Positions 1 to 7,108 of a DNA stretch of 13,502 bases are shown piece after piece. Under the pieces are notes generated by a model. It did not search any database. It was not told the DNA's origin and saw only the letters and a program-made list of their open reading frames with translations. Position numbers and translations under genes: made by a program. The DNA is taken from positions 1 to 13,502 of the forward strand of contig JAZQMY010000072.1 of the NCBI GenBank assembly GCA_045627045.1, in the 5' to 3' direction. The first letter of the stretch is position 1, and each line of letters starts with the position of its first letter. Source of the stretch: SIG351 sp045627045 (GTDB taxonomy: Bacteria > Bacillota > Clostridia > HGM11327).

Positions 1-6
1 TTTCAA

Positions 7-861
7 TTATTTAAAAAGGTCGCCGAAGCTGAATCCTTTTTTCGGCTCGGGCTTTACATAATCAAAGCCGCCGTAAGGTTCCTGAATGTTGAACCAAATT
101 TCCGGACGCTCCATCGAGCCCTCAAAGCAATGCTCGGTATCTACATGATAGCATATTCCGCCAGATTTCTTATAAAGATGGGCTTTGTCAGGATACTGCC
201 CGGCTTCTCTGAAGCCGTTCTGTTTCAGAAGCGCCCGATACGCAGGGATCGACTGCTCGCCTTCGGTTTCCGTGTTAAAGGAGGCGGCGAATCTGAACCA
301 GTCTTCTCCCTCCTCCAGCTCAAAATCCGTTCCGCCGCAGTTCCATACAGGATATTCGGGAAGCTTTTCTGCCCATTTAGCAAGGACTGCGGCATTCTTT
401 TCCGCTTCTGCTTTTTCTTCCGCTATGGCAAATGGCAATTTTGTACCGCAGTCAGAACAGAACTTCGTCCCGATGGTATTCTGCTTTCCGCACTGCGGAC
501 ATACCGCGCCCTCTGCCAGCGTTTCTTCGGGAAGTTTTGTTCCGCAGCTCGGGCAAAAAGTCTTGTCTGCAGAAGAAGGCGTCTGACACTTGGGGCAAAC
601 CTTCATATTCTTTGCGGCTTGCGTCGCGTAGTTTTCCATAGACTGCTGCAGATTGGCAAAAGCGCCTTCCAGTTCGCTCGCAGCTTTCGTTGCCTGCTGT
701 GACTCTTCGTTGGTCTGCTGTGAAATATTCTGTGTGGCTTGGTCGAGTTCACATGCAACCTTATTTGCATATTCGGTCGCCTTGGGCTCGATTGCCTGTT
801 TGACCGCATTTCCGACAGCATTGCTGATTCCGTTTTTGATTGCTCTTTTCAAAAAACTCAT
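7..861 (-). CDS. Double zinc-ribbon protein of unknown function
   Basis: A 284-residue protein. ATG at 861 is preferred over an upstream in-frame start (918) because an AAGGAAAG ribosome site precedes it. Residues 1-87 are rich in Ala, Gln and Glu and look helical, perhaps amphipathic or coiled-coil. Two zinc ribbons follow: C89/C92 with C103/C106, and C121/C124 with C135/C138, both CxxC-x10-CxxC and each ending in CGTKLP. Residues 150-284 are a mixed domain rich in Trp, Tyr and Phe that I do not recognise. There is no signal peptide or membrane helix, so it is probably cytoplasmic. Known double zinc ribbons (DZR type) are structural modules in varied proteins and do not give a function. It lies 41 bases behind the Cys-rich gene at 903-1280, probably in the same transcript. 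Function unknown. Confidence 0.8.
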   Translation of the reverse strand: MSFLKRAIKNGISNAVGNAVKQAIEPKATEYANKVACELDQATQNISQQTNEESQQATKAASELEGAFANLQQSMENYATQAAKNMKVCPKCQTPSSADKTFCPSCGTKLPEETLAEGAVCPQCGKQNTIGTKFCSDCGTKLPFAIAEEKAEAEKNAAVLAKWAEKLPEYPVWNCGGTDFELEEGEDWFRFAASFNTETEGEQSIPAYRALLKQNGFREAGQYPDKAHLYKKSGGICYHVDTEHCFEGSMERPEIWFNIQEPYGGFDYVKPEPKKGFSFGDLFK

Positions 862-902
862 AGTATTCTTTCCTTTCTTATAATCAATTCTGTTTTTTCC
901 TG

Positions 903-1280
903 TTATTCGCCTTGCCACACTTTTTTGCCGTGATAGTGTCTTTTTTCAAGACAAGCAGTGCAGCAGACGCCGCCGTTAAGTTCATCGCATATCACGGCAC
1001 AGTCACCGCAGATGTGTGATCCGCAAATTTCACAGGTGTGAATGTGATCCGTCTGCATCAAAATGTTTGCCCGTTCGTAAGCGGCGTCGTGATCCCGAAG
1101 CCAGATCAGTTCCCGTGCCTTTCTTTCCGCCTCACTCATCAGCAGCTTCGGTTTGAATCCGCTGTTGAACGGATATTCCGGGGAGGGAATCGCTTTCCCA
1201 CAACAGTCGCAATAAAATATGAATTTAAATACCTTTGTAGTTGACTGATCTTCCCATCGTTGGGTTACGGAGTTCAGCAT
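903..1280 (-). CDS. Small cysteine-rich putative zinc-binding protein
   Basis: A 125-residue protein. ATG at 1280 is chosen because AAAGGAG lies 8 bases upstream; the reading frame stays open to 1394 but has no ribosome site there. It has eleven cysteines. C24/C27 form one CxxC, and a C-terminal cluster has C83/C86, C91/C94 and C107/C110 plus C98 and C106. His residues at 79, 81, 115 and 117 could be further ligands. The pattern suggests two or more structural zinc sites, RING- or ribbon-like, but I cannot assign a family. No signal peptide or membrane helix is seen. It is the first gene of an apparent two-gene operon with the double zinc-ribbon gene, downstream of the promoter at 1330-1335. 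Both products being zinc-knuckle proteins suggests a shared process, which is inference. Confidence 0.75.
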   Translation of the reverse strand: MLNSVTQRWEDQSTTKVFKFIFYCDCCGKAIPSPEYPFNSGFKPKLLMSEAERKARELIWLRDHDAAYERANILMQTDHIHTCEICGSHICGDCAVICDELNGGVCCTACLEKRHYHGKKVWQGE

Positions 1281-1329
1281 TCCGAATACTCCTTTCTTGA
1301 TTTTTGCTTCATAGCAACTTTGTGTTAAT

Positions 1330-1358
1330 ATTATACAGTCATTTTCGGCAGAAAAACA
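1330..1358 (-). promoter_or_regulatory. Candidate promoter of the zinc-protein operon
   Basis: A perfect -10 TATAAT lies at 1330-1335 (read on the minus strand), about 50 bases before the ATG at 1280. At 16-17 bases upstream there is only a T-rich stretch (TGTTTT-like) and no good -35. A strong -10 with a poor -35 is typical of promoters that need an activator. The tandem repeat at 1368-1391 sits at about -45 to -68 from the expected start near 1323, where an activator could bind. Confidence 0.5.
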
Positions 1359-1391
1359 CCTGCCACAGGTAGGGTAAGTGGTAGGGTATGT
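1358..1391. repeat. Tandem 12-bp repeat with adjoining dyad, candidate operator
   Basis: On the plus strand, GGTAGGGTAAGT (1368-1379) is followed directly by GGTAGGGTATGT (1380-1391), matching at 11 of 12 positions and in helical phase. Overlapping its start is the dyad ACCTG-CCA-CAGGT (1358-1370). It lies between the terminator of the LuxR-type gene and the -10 of the zinc-protein operon, so a regulatory binding site is plausible. Which protein binds is not shown by the sequence. Confidence 0.45.
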
Positions 1392-1402
1392 CACATTTTC
1401 AG

Positions 1403-1440
1403 AAAAAACGAAGGAGCAGCCGTTGTTGCTGCTCCTTTTG
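1403..1440 (-). terminator. Intrinsic terminator of the LuxR-type regulator gene
   Basis: A perfect 10-bp stem, AAGGAGCAGC (1411-1420) with GCTGCTCCTT (1428-1437) and a 7-base loop, is followed on the minus strand by CG and six T. It starts 11 bases after the stop codon of the gene at 1449. The plus-strand side has only a short T run, so it mainly serves the minus strand. Confidence 0.9.
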
Positions 1441-1448
1441 GAAGTGTT

Positions 1449-2726
1449 TTATGATTTTGAGATGAGTGCGGAACACCGTATCAAAAGTTCGTCCTTGTTT
1501 GACAGATCCAGTTTGTCGTAGATTTTGCGATAATAATCCTTGACGGTCGTGATCTCAATTCCGAGATCGTAGGCAATTTCCTTTTGCTTTTTGCCTTCCA
1601 ACATTTCGACAAGCACTTCCGTTTCACGGCCTGTCAGCGTTTGTACCTTCGGAAGCGATCTCATGATCACATCGATTTCTTCTTTGGTAAACCATGCTTT
1701 GACGGTCGGCGGCACGGCTTCTGTCGGAACTGCGATTTCCGAAGCAGGAACTTCAGCTTTGAAATACTCTTCGGATTTCTTTTTGCGTTTATAAAGGGTC
1801 AGTGCAAGGACGACAATTGCCGCAGCGACAACAGTTACGGGAATGGTCCAATACAGGTCGATTCCATCGCCGGTATGAACTGCAGAAGGATAGAGCGATG
1901 CGCTGTAATTATCCCCGACACAAAGATTCTTCAATTTGCCGTCGTATCTCGTCCCGATCAGTTTCTGCACGGTTTCCGTCGGAACGATGAGATTCATGTC
2001 TTTCGGTATGTCAAAAGACAAATGTGCCGGAGAATCCGGGCAGGTGATATTCAGCCCGTCTGTCTCTGCATCACTCGGAGAGGCAATATAGTTATATCCG
2101 TTGTCTGCAGACGGCAGTTCATGATGCGGGAAATTCTTTGCAAAGCTATCGTCTATCAGTATACATCCGATCGTTTTGATATACGGTATTTCAAGAATAT
2201 CTCCGGGATGCGTACACCACGGAAGAATATCTTCTGCGTCGTAATCATACACGGAATCACAGGTGTTGCCGGTATAAGTACAGAGCTGCAATTCCAGTTG
2301 TGCGGCAGCAATCTCATCGATTGTGACTCCCGCATAGTAGGAATAGATCCCGCCGTAAGCATTCTGTGCGGAGTTTCCGTAAATGCTCGAATTGATGATA
2401 GAAACTTTAGAACCAGTCTCGCCCATATGGCATATCGCACCGCCCTGCGCCATATTGTTCCACGGCCCGGTATCGCCCGTCCAGTTGGTTGAAAGTTCTT
2501 CCGCCCGATTGCCCGTAAAGACGCATCCATCTACCACACCGTCCGCACTTATGAATCCGATTCCGCCGCCCATCGAAGCGGTATTCCCGACGAACACACT
2601 ATTTGACAGGGTAAACTCGGTGTCATAGAGAAACACACCTCCGCCCTGCGTAATATCTGAGTCAGGAAGCTCCGAATCCGGGAAGAGGTGGTTCGCCGTG
2701 TTATTTTCAAAGCGGCAGCGTTCCAT
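1449..2726 (-). CDS. Beta-helix / transmembrane / LuxR-type HTH protein, C-terminal part after in-frame TAG
   Basis: The 425 codons that follow an in-frame TAG; they continue the frame of the gene at 2733-3554. Residues 1-130 carry beta-helix repeats with GGGVF, GGGIG and GGAIC motifs alternating with F(E/V/T)xN turns, like the polymorphic membrane protein (Pmp) repeats. A less repetitive exported region follows to about 290. One transmembrane helix lies at about 291-313, followed by KRKKK (positive inside), a 45-residue linker and a LuxR/GerE-type DNA-binding domain (about 360-423: LTGRETEVL, QKEIAYDLGI, TTVKDYYRKIYDKL). The HTH looks intact. In an unbroken protein, the outer beta-helix would sense something and the inner HTH would bind DNA, as in ToxR/CadC-style one-component regulators. 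The first ATG (2726) has no good ribosome site and no signal peptide, so separate expression is doubtful. The fragment may be inactive, or made by reinitiation or read-through. Confidence 0.7.
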   Translation of the reverse strand: MERCRFENNTANHLFPDSELPDSDITQGGGVFLYDTEFTLSNSVFVGNTASMGGGIGFISADGVVDGCVFTGNRAEELSTNWTGDTGPWNNMAQGGAICHMGETGSKVSIINSSIYGNSAQNAYGGIYSYYAGVTIDEIAAAQLELQLCTYTGNTCDSVYDYDAEDILPWCTHPGDILEIPYIKTIGCILIDDSFAKNFPHHELPSADNGYNYIASPSDAETDGLNITCPDSPAHLSFDIPKDMNLIVPTETVQKLIGTRYDGKLKNLCVGDNYSASLYPSAVHTGDGIDLYWTIPVTVVAAAIVVLALTLYKRKKKSEEYFKAEVPASEIAVPTEAVPPTVKAWFTKEEIDVIMRSLPKVQTLTGRETEVLVEMLEGKKQKEIAYDLGIEITTVKDYYRKIYDKLDLSNKDELLIRCSALISKS

Positions 2727-2732
2727 CGCAAG

Positions 2733-2735
2733 CTA
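2733..2735 (-). other. In-frame TAG that interrupts the beta-helix LuxR-type gene
   Basis: After ...GGAIYAKSA the frame reads TAG, Leu, Ala, Met-Glu-Arg-Cys-Arg-Phe-Glu-Asn-Asn. The repeat pattern (GGAIY, then about 10 residues, then FENN) continues across the stop with no frame change, so one base substitution explains it. Sense codons one base away include TCG, TTG, TGG, CAG, AAG and GAG. No other gene in this window ends in TAG. Confidence 0.85.
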
Positions 2736-3554
2736 CGCACTCTTTGCGTAAATTGCACCACCACCGACACTGAACTGGGTGTCGCCGCTGTAATTGTTTT
2801 CAAAAACACAGTCCCTCGCCGTGAAAGTGACATTACCGTTTCCTTCAATATAGATTGCACCACCATCATAAGCTGCGGCGTTTCCACTGAAATTGCAATT
2901 GGAAAATGACAGATTCAACTCACATCCGGAATAATCACCGAACATTTCTAAAAGAGAAGGTATGGTTGTATAATCATCGTAACGTATGTGCATGACGGGG
3001 CCATACTCATGCGTATAATTTTTGAAATCACAGCCAATAAAATCCGCATCAATATTTCCTTTGAATAAAAGTGCGTATTGTGCGACTCTCGGCTCTTCAA
3101 GAAGATATCTCTGCTCTTCCTCACTCCACTGGCAGTCAAAATCGGAGAATTGCAGTGAAGCGGTATCGACACCACCGTCAAATACAATGTTTTCAAAGAG
3201 AAAAGTATTTCTGTTATTGCCTGTCTTTGAACCGGAAAGAATAAAACTTCCGTTTGTAAATACAGCCTTTCCGTCGCTTTTCCCGCTTTTTATCGTAATA
3301 CTCTTGTCCGTTTCGATGCGCATCCAGGAATTGAAAATATCTCCGGACGGGGTGAAATCGATATCTCCTACATATAGTGTGTCTCCGTCTTTTGCCCCGT
3401 GAATCGCTGTTTTCAGGTCGGAAAACGAGGTAATCACCTCTTTGCTTTCTCTGGCAAAAGCCGTGCAAGGTATGGCAGAAAACAATACCACAGCAAAGAT
3501 AATCAGCGATATGACTCTTGCAAACGTTTTTTTGTTCAGTGCTTTTCCAAACAT
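2733..3554 (-). CDS. Exported beta-helix protein, N-terminal part before in-frame TAG
   Basis: 273 codons from ATG 3554, chosen for AGGAGGG 9 bases upstream and because a signal peptide begins there. Residues 1-34 form a Sec signal: a basic start (KALNKKTFAR), a hydrophobic core (VISLIIFAVVLFSAI) and a likely cut after TAFA. The mature part opens with a segment typical of right-handed beta-helix proteins (ITSFSDLKTAI, DGDTLYVGDIDF). It then has imperfect helix turns and Pmp-like repeats at about 220-273 (GGAIYIEG, CVFENN, GGGAIYA). The TAG falls inside a repeat unit, so this is not a natural domain end. Alone it would be a secreted, unanchored beta-helix fragment. With the downstream part, the intact gene would encode about 700 residues. 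It has its own promoter at 3628-3656. Confidence 0.7.
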   Translation of the reverse strand: MFGKALNKKTFARVISLIIFAVVLFSAIPCTAFARESKEVITSFSDLKTAIHGAKDGDTLYVGDIDFTPSGDIFNSWMRIETDKSITIKSGKSDGKAVFTNGSFILSGSKTGNNRNTFLFENIVFDGGVDTASLQFSDFDCQWSEEEQRYLLEEPRVAQYALLFKGNIDADFIGCDFKNYTHEYGPVMHIRYDDYTTIPSLLEMFGDYSGCELNLSFSNCNFSGNAAAYDGGAIYIEGNGNVTFTARDCVFENNYSGDTQFSVGGGAIYAKSA

Positions 3555-3627
3555 TTCAAATTCCCTCCTCAAAACCGATTCCGTGTTTTCAATTGTACAA
3601 GACGCCGAGCATCTTACATCTTTTCGT

Positions 3628-3656
3628 ATTATATCATATGCAATCACTTTTTTCAA
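3628..3656 (-). promoter_or_regulatory. Promoter of the beta-helix LuxR-type gene
   Basis: TTGAAA (3651-3656), a 17-base spacer and TATAAT (3628-3633), read on the minus strand, differ from the sigma-A consensus by one base. Transcription would start near 3621, giving a leader of about 67 bases before ATG 3554. Confidence 0.8.
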
Positions 3657-3675
3657 GTGCAGAGACGATATTTTA

Positions 3676-3714
3676 AACGGCAATACTTCAAAGTGTGCGG
3701 TTCTGCCGTTTTTT
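3676..3714 (+). terminator. Possible terminator-like hairpin between divergent genes
   Basis: AACGGCA (3676-3682) can pair with TGCCGTT (3704-3710), followed by TTTT on the plus strand; ACTT/AAGT inside can form a small second stem. The loop is long and no plus-strand gene lies upstream, so a terminator role is doubtful. It could be a relic of the inserted element whose recombinase fragment starts just after it. Confidence 0.25.
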
Positions 3715-3757
3715 CATTTCACCGCTATAATCCAAATTCCAATCAAAATAGCTCGAT

Positions 3758-4612
3758 TTGTCAATTGTATTCAAGTATCCCCTTAACAACTCCGAGCGAA
3801 TATTCTATAATTATCATAATCTGAAACCGCAGCCGGCCGGAGCAAAATATTTGCTGAAGTGTACGCCCAAAAAAGCCGAGCAGGTCAACATGATGCTCGC
3901 AGATATACGGGAACAGCGGAAGGCACAAGGGAAAAACCTTGGTCAATTACCCAAAGTACCGGGACGCTGGGTACAGACTTGTGTAGCGGAAATACCGGAA
4001 CACCGTGAGTACGTCGGCAATACAGTCAACTTTCGGAGTACGACAGTCTCGTTCAAGAACCATACGGAGATCAGGATTCCGGAAGAAGATCAGGCAATCT
4101 TTGAAAACACCCAGCCTGCCATCATCGACAGGCACACATTCGCTGTGGTACAAGAGCTGCGTTCGCACAAGCGCAGACCTACAAAGGCGGGAAACGGCAG
4201 TATGTTTTCCGGACGTCTTTACTGTAATGACTGAGGAGAAAAGATGTACTTCTGCACTGCAAAGACGCTCAGAACTGAACTCGCAGAAGGCAAAGAGGAA
4301 ACCGATGGACTTGAGCCGTTTGTCGCAAAGGTCAAGGCAGTAACCGATGTGAAGGAACTCACCCCCGAGCTTGTTCATCAGTTCATTTCCAGGATCGTCA
4401 TCCATGAGCCTTATCGTGCGAACAAGCGCCGTCATCAGCAGATCGACATCTACTACCGCGGCGTCGGCCCCGTCCACGTTCCCGATCCGGATGAAATGGA
4501 GAGACTGTTTCAGGAAAGTCTGACCGACAGCGGTCGGAACGAAACCAAAACCAGAGAAAAGAACCCCAAGAAAGAGAAAAACGGCATAACCGATTTCTCG
4601 GTTATACCGTAA
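3758..4612 (+). pseudogene. Decayed large serine recombinase (recombinase domain, zinc ribbon, DUF4368-like end)
   Basis: The only plus-strand coding relic. From about 3950 the frame matches the middle and end of transposon-type large serine recombinases: REYVGNTVNF, IFENTQPAIID and a zinc ribbon start FSGRLYCND. It then hits TGA (4232-4234) where the family has the second Cys of CxxC (usually CADCG). The same frame continues with GEKMYFCTAKTL, then jumps near 4270-4290 to the C-terminal segment (FVAKVKAVTDVKELTPELVH, IDIYYRGVG). The usual second Cys pair and coiled-coil (roughly 150 residues in relatives, from memory) are missing. The N-terminal catalytic Ser domain is absent, and the first 50 or so codons before 3950 are not recognisable to me, so the 5' limit is arbitrary (the frame opens at a TTG). 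This is a dead fragment of a Tn916/Tn5397-like or prophage-type integrase. Confidence 0.75.
4572..4610 (-). terminator. Terminator of mntP, overlapping the recombinase relic
   Basis: ACGG-C-ATAACCGA (4581-4593) pairs with TCGGTTAT-A-CCGT (4598-4610): 12 base pairs with one mismatch and a TTTC loop. On the minus strand it is followed by TTTTTCTCTTT, a good termination tract. It lies about 75 bases past the mntP stop and inside the last codons of the recombinase remnant. The plus-strand side (AATCTTTTG) is weaker. Confidence 0.75.
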
Positions 4613-4682
4613 TCTTTTGATTCGCAGACCCAGATGTGGTTACCTGCTTTATCGCAGGAGGTCCTTCACAGATGCTCTGTTT

Positions 4683-5264
4683 TTATCCTATAAGTCCGCT
4701 GACAAATATCTCAATGCCTATCGCAATAAGAATTATTCCGCCGAGGATCGACGCCTTTCCCGCCAGCTTCGTGCCGAACTTCTTTCCGATGTAGACGCCC
4801 GCAATGCATATTGCAAGCGTTACCGCTCCTATTATCAACGCCTCAATAAGTGCTTCAGTGATGCTGAATTCGGCAATCGTGAATCCGACGGAAAGCGCAT
4901 CTATTGAAGTAGCCACTCCCTGCACCATGAGTGCGCCGAATGAAACCGCTGACTTTTCGTGCTCTGCCTCCTTGTTTCTGATTCCTTCAATAAGCATCTT
5001 ACCGCCGATATAAAGAAGCAGAACAAGTGCTATCCACGGGATAAACTTCTGAAAGGATTTGAACATCTCCGCAACAGTATGAACGCACACCCAACCGATA
5101 ATCGGCATCAGTATCTGATAAACGGCAAAAGTGCCTGCTATCAGAAGCACTCTGTCCTTTTTCATATCAGGCTCATTGAGTCCGTTAGCCATCGAAACCG
5201 AAAAAGCATCCATTGCAAGGCCTACTCCGAAAAGCACTGCATTTATAAAAAACAAAAAATTCAT
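4683..5264 (-). CDS. mntP: Manganese efflux pump MntP
   Basis: A 193-residue polytopic membrane protein, close to the usual MntP length. It has about six hydrophobic helices in two homologous halves. Each half carries the family signature with an acidic residue in the membrane: GLAMDAFSVSMANG (D19) and VATSIDALSVGF (D122). The family exports Mn2+ and protects against manganese excess. ATG 5264 fits the family start and has GGTGG just upstream; an in-frame GTG ten codons earlier is less likely. It is downstream of metI but separated by a hairpin at 5353-5390, so it probably has its own transcript. No yybP-ykoY manganese riboswitch, which often precedes mntP genes, could be recognised in the 140-base gap. 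Confidence 0.93.
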   Translation of the reverse strand: MNFLFFINAVLFGVGLAMDAFSVSMANGLNEPDMKKDRVLLIAGTFAVYQILMPIIGWVCVHTVAEMFKSFQKFIPWIALVLLLYIGGKMLIEGIRNKEAEHEKSAVSFGALMVQGVATSIDALSVGFTIAEFSITEALIEALIIGAVTLAICIAGVYIGKKFGTKLAGKASILGGIILIAIGIEIFVSGLIG

Positions 5265-5327
5265 ATAACCACCCACTATAATCAGATGCTTCACCCTGTG
5301 CTTTTATGAGCAAGAGTGAAAATCGAC

Positions 5328-5356
5328 ATTATATTCGTCCGTAATAAATCAACAGG
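5328..5356 (-). promoter_or_regulatory. Possible mntP promoter
   Basis: TATAAT at 5328-5333 on the minus strand lies 64 bases before ATG 5264. Seventeen bases upstream is only CCTGTT, a poor -35 that lies in the terminator stem. Promoter assignment rests on the -10 alone. Confidence 0.35.
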
Positions 5357-5390
5357 GCATACACGACATATTTACCGCTGTATGCCCCTG
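5353..5390 (-). terminator. Terminator-like hairpin at the end of metQNI
   Basis: CAGGGCATACA (5353-5363) pairs with TGTATGCCCCTG (5379-5390), 11 base pairs with one bulged base and a 15-base loop. It begins 14 bases after the metI stop. The minus-strand tail TTGATTTATT is T-rich but not a clean run, so termination may be partial. Confidence 0.6.
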
Positions 5391-5403
5391 ATAATAAACG
5401 TTA

Positions 5404-6114
5404 TCAGTTCTTGTTCTTGAGTCTCTTGTCTGTCTTTACGGCAAGCTTCGTTCCCACTGACTGGAATATCTGCACGAGAACGATAAGCAGGACCACCGCA
5501 AGGATCATGATAAGATCCTTATATCTGTAATAGCCGTAGTTGATGGCTATCTTTCCGAGGCCGCCGCCGCCGATCATTCCGCTCATTGCCGTGTAGCCGA
5601 GAATGGTGGTAATGGCAATCGTGAAGTTGGAAATGAGCGACGGTACGCTCTCGGGGAGCATTACCTTGAATATTATCTGAAGCGGAGATGCGCCCATGCT
5701 CTGTGCCGCTTCAATTATGTTCGGATTGACTTCCCTGAGTGAGCCCTCAACAAGTCTTGCTATGAACGGGAACGCCGCAATAACAAGCGGAACTATTGAT
5801 GCCACTGTGCCGACGTAGGTTCCGACAATGAATCTCGTTATCGGAATAACGAGTATCATGAGGATAAGGAACGGAAGCGATCTGAGCAGGTTGATCACAA
5901 CATTGAGTATCTTGAGGAGCCATGAAGGAATAGGCATAACGCCGTTCTTTTCTCCTGCCACAAGCAATATTCCGAGCGGGAGGCCTATCAGAATGGAGAA
6001 AAACGTCGCTACTACCGTAACGTAGAATGTTTCCCATATTGCCAGAGGAAATTCGTCTATAAATACGTCTATTGCTTCCGCAACAGTCGGTGATGAAAAC
6101 AGCTTTTCAAACAT
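5404..6114 (-). CDS. metI: Methionine ABC transporter permease MetI
   Basis: A 236-residue inner-membrane permease with about five or six transmembrane helices. The cytoplasmic EAA loop reads IIEAAQSMGASPLQIIFKV (EAA at 135-137, G141) and docks with the ATPase. The family moves D/L-methionine and related compounds with MetN and MetQ. ATG 6114 follows the metN stop by one base; its ribosome site AGGAGG lies in the last metN codons, so the two are translationally coupled. The length is slightly above the typical 217-230 residues because of a longer N-terminus. Confidence 0.95.
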   Translation of the reverse strand: MFEKLFSSPTVAEAIDVFIDEFPLAIWETFYVTVVATFFSILIGLPLGILLVAGEKNGVMPIPSWLLKILNVVINLLRSLPFLILMILVIPITRFIVGTYVGTVASIVPLVIAAFPFIARLVEGSLREVNPNIIEAAQSMGASPLQIIFKVMLPESVPSLISNFTIAITTILGYTAMSGMIGGGGLGKIAINYGYYRYKDLIMILAVVLLIVLVQIFQSVGTKLAVKTDKRLKNKN

Positions 6115-6115
6115 A

Positions 6116-7108
6116 TCACTCTACCTCCTCGACAATTATATCCTGAACTGATGTAAGATAATCAGTTGCTCTCTGAAGCTCATTTCTGTCTCCCGGAATA
6201 TCAAGTATCATATTGCCGTAAACCTTGCCCGAGATAATTCTCGTTGAAGCATACATGATATTTGCCGCAATTCCGATATCTATCGCCATCTGCGTGATGA
6301 GAGGTGACTTCGCCGCAAAAGCGCCATTGAAAACAACTCTTATTCTGTTGCCCGTTCTCTCCTCTGTCACCATCTCGCTCGAGCCGTCCGGGAAAACCAA
6401 TCTCTTGGCCGCTTTTGACTTCGGGGCCGCAAAAATCTCGCTTACTTCGCCTTCCTCAACAACGCTTCCGTTATCAAGTATCGCAACTCTGTTACAAGCT
6501 TCCTCAACAACGCTCATCTGGTGCGTTATTATGACGACCGTGATTCCGAGTTTCTTATTTATGTCCTTGATAAGAGCGAGTATATCGTGCGTAGTCTTCG
6601 GATCGAGTGCACTTGTGGCTTCATCGCAAAGCAATACCTTCGGATTTGTGGCAAGTGCTCTTGCAATCGCTATTCTCTGCTGCTGTCCGCCTGAAAGCTG
6701 TGACGGATAAACATTTGCCTTATCGGGAAGACCTACTATTTCAAGAAGCTCTTTTGCTCTCTTGATATCCTTCTTACCTGCAAGCTCCATAGGGAAGCAG
6801 ACATTGTTCAAGCATGTTCTTTGCATGAGAAGGTTGAAGCTCTGGAATATCATCGTTACGTTGCGTCTGATTTCTCTGAGTTTCTTTTCCGAAAGAGCCG
6901 CCATATCCACGCCGTCAATAAGGACTGTGCCCTCGGTCGGTCTTTCGAGCATATTGATACATCTGACGAGAGTGCTCTTTCCCGCACCGCTCATACCGAT
7001 GATACCATAAATGTCACCGTCATTTATTTTCAGGTTAACGTTCTTGAGAGCGTCGACCTCGCCGTCTGCTGTTTTAAATCTTTTTGACAGATTTGCTATT
7101 TCTATCAT
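6116..7108 (-). CDS. metN: Methionine ABC transporter ATP-binding protein MetN
   Basis: A 330-residue ATPase with all motifs intact: Walker A GMSGAGKST (38-46), Q-loop Q89 in IFQSFNLL, signature LSGGQQQR (138-145), Walker B VLLCDE (158-163), D-loop SALD and switch H196 in ITHQ. The C-terminal part (about 255-330) matches the NIL domain, which in characterised MetN proteins binds methionine and inhibits transport when the cell is full. ATG 7108 has GGATGA upstream. It is the second gene of metQ-metN-metI; a hairpin in the 140-base gap after metQ may lower its expression relative to metQ. Confidence 0.96.
   Translation of the reverse strand: MIEIANLSKRFKTADGEVDALKNVNLKINDGDIYGIIGMSGAGKSTLVRCINMLERPTEGTVLIDGVDMAALSEKKLREIRRNVTMIFQSFNLLMQRTCLNNVCFPMELAGKKDIKRAKELLEIVGLPDKANVYPSQLSGGQQQRIAIARALATNPKVLLCDEATSALDPKTTHDILALIKDINKKLGITVVIITHQMSVVEEACNRVAILDNGSVVEEGEVSEIFAAPKSKAAKRLVFPDGSSEMVTEERTGNRIRVVFNGAFAAKSPLITQMAIDIGIAANIMYASTRIISGKVYGNMILDIPGDRNELQRATDYLTSVQDIIVEEVE

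Noticed and set aside
1584..2492. 302-codon open frame on the plus strand opposite the LuxR-type gene
   Set aside because: Its composition is rich in Arg, Cys and Phe as expected for an antisense shadow, it has no ribosome site, and the minus strand has clear repeats and an HTH.
3758..4234. A functional small plus-strand gene of 158 codons
   Set aside because: It starts at TTG without a ribosome site, and the family match continues in frame past the TGA, so it is part of a broken recombinase.
4617..4907. Plus-strand open frame overlapping mntP
   Set aside because: It is antisense to the conserved C-terminal half of MntP and has no supporting signals.
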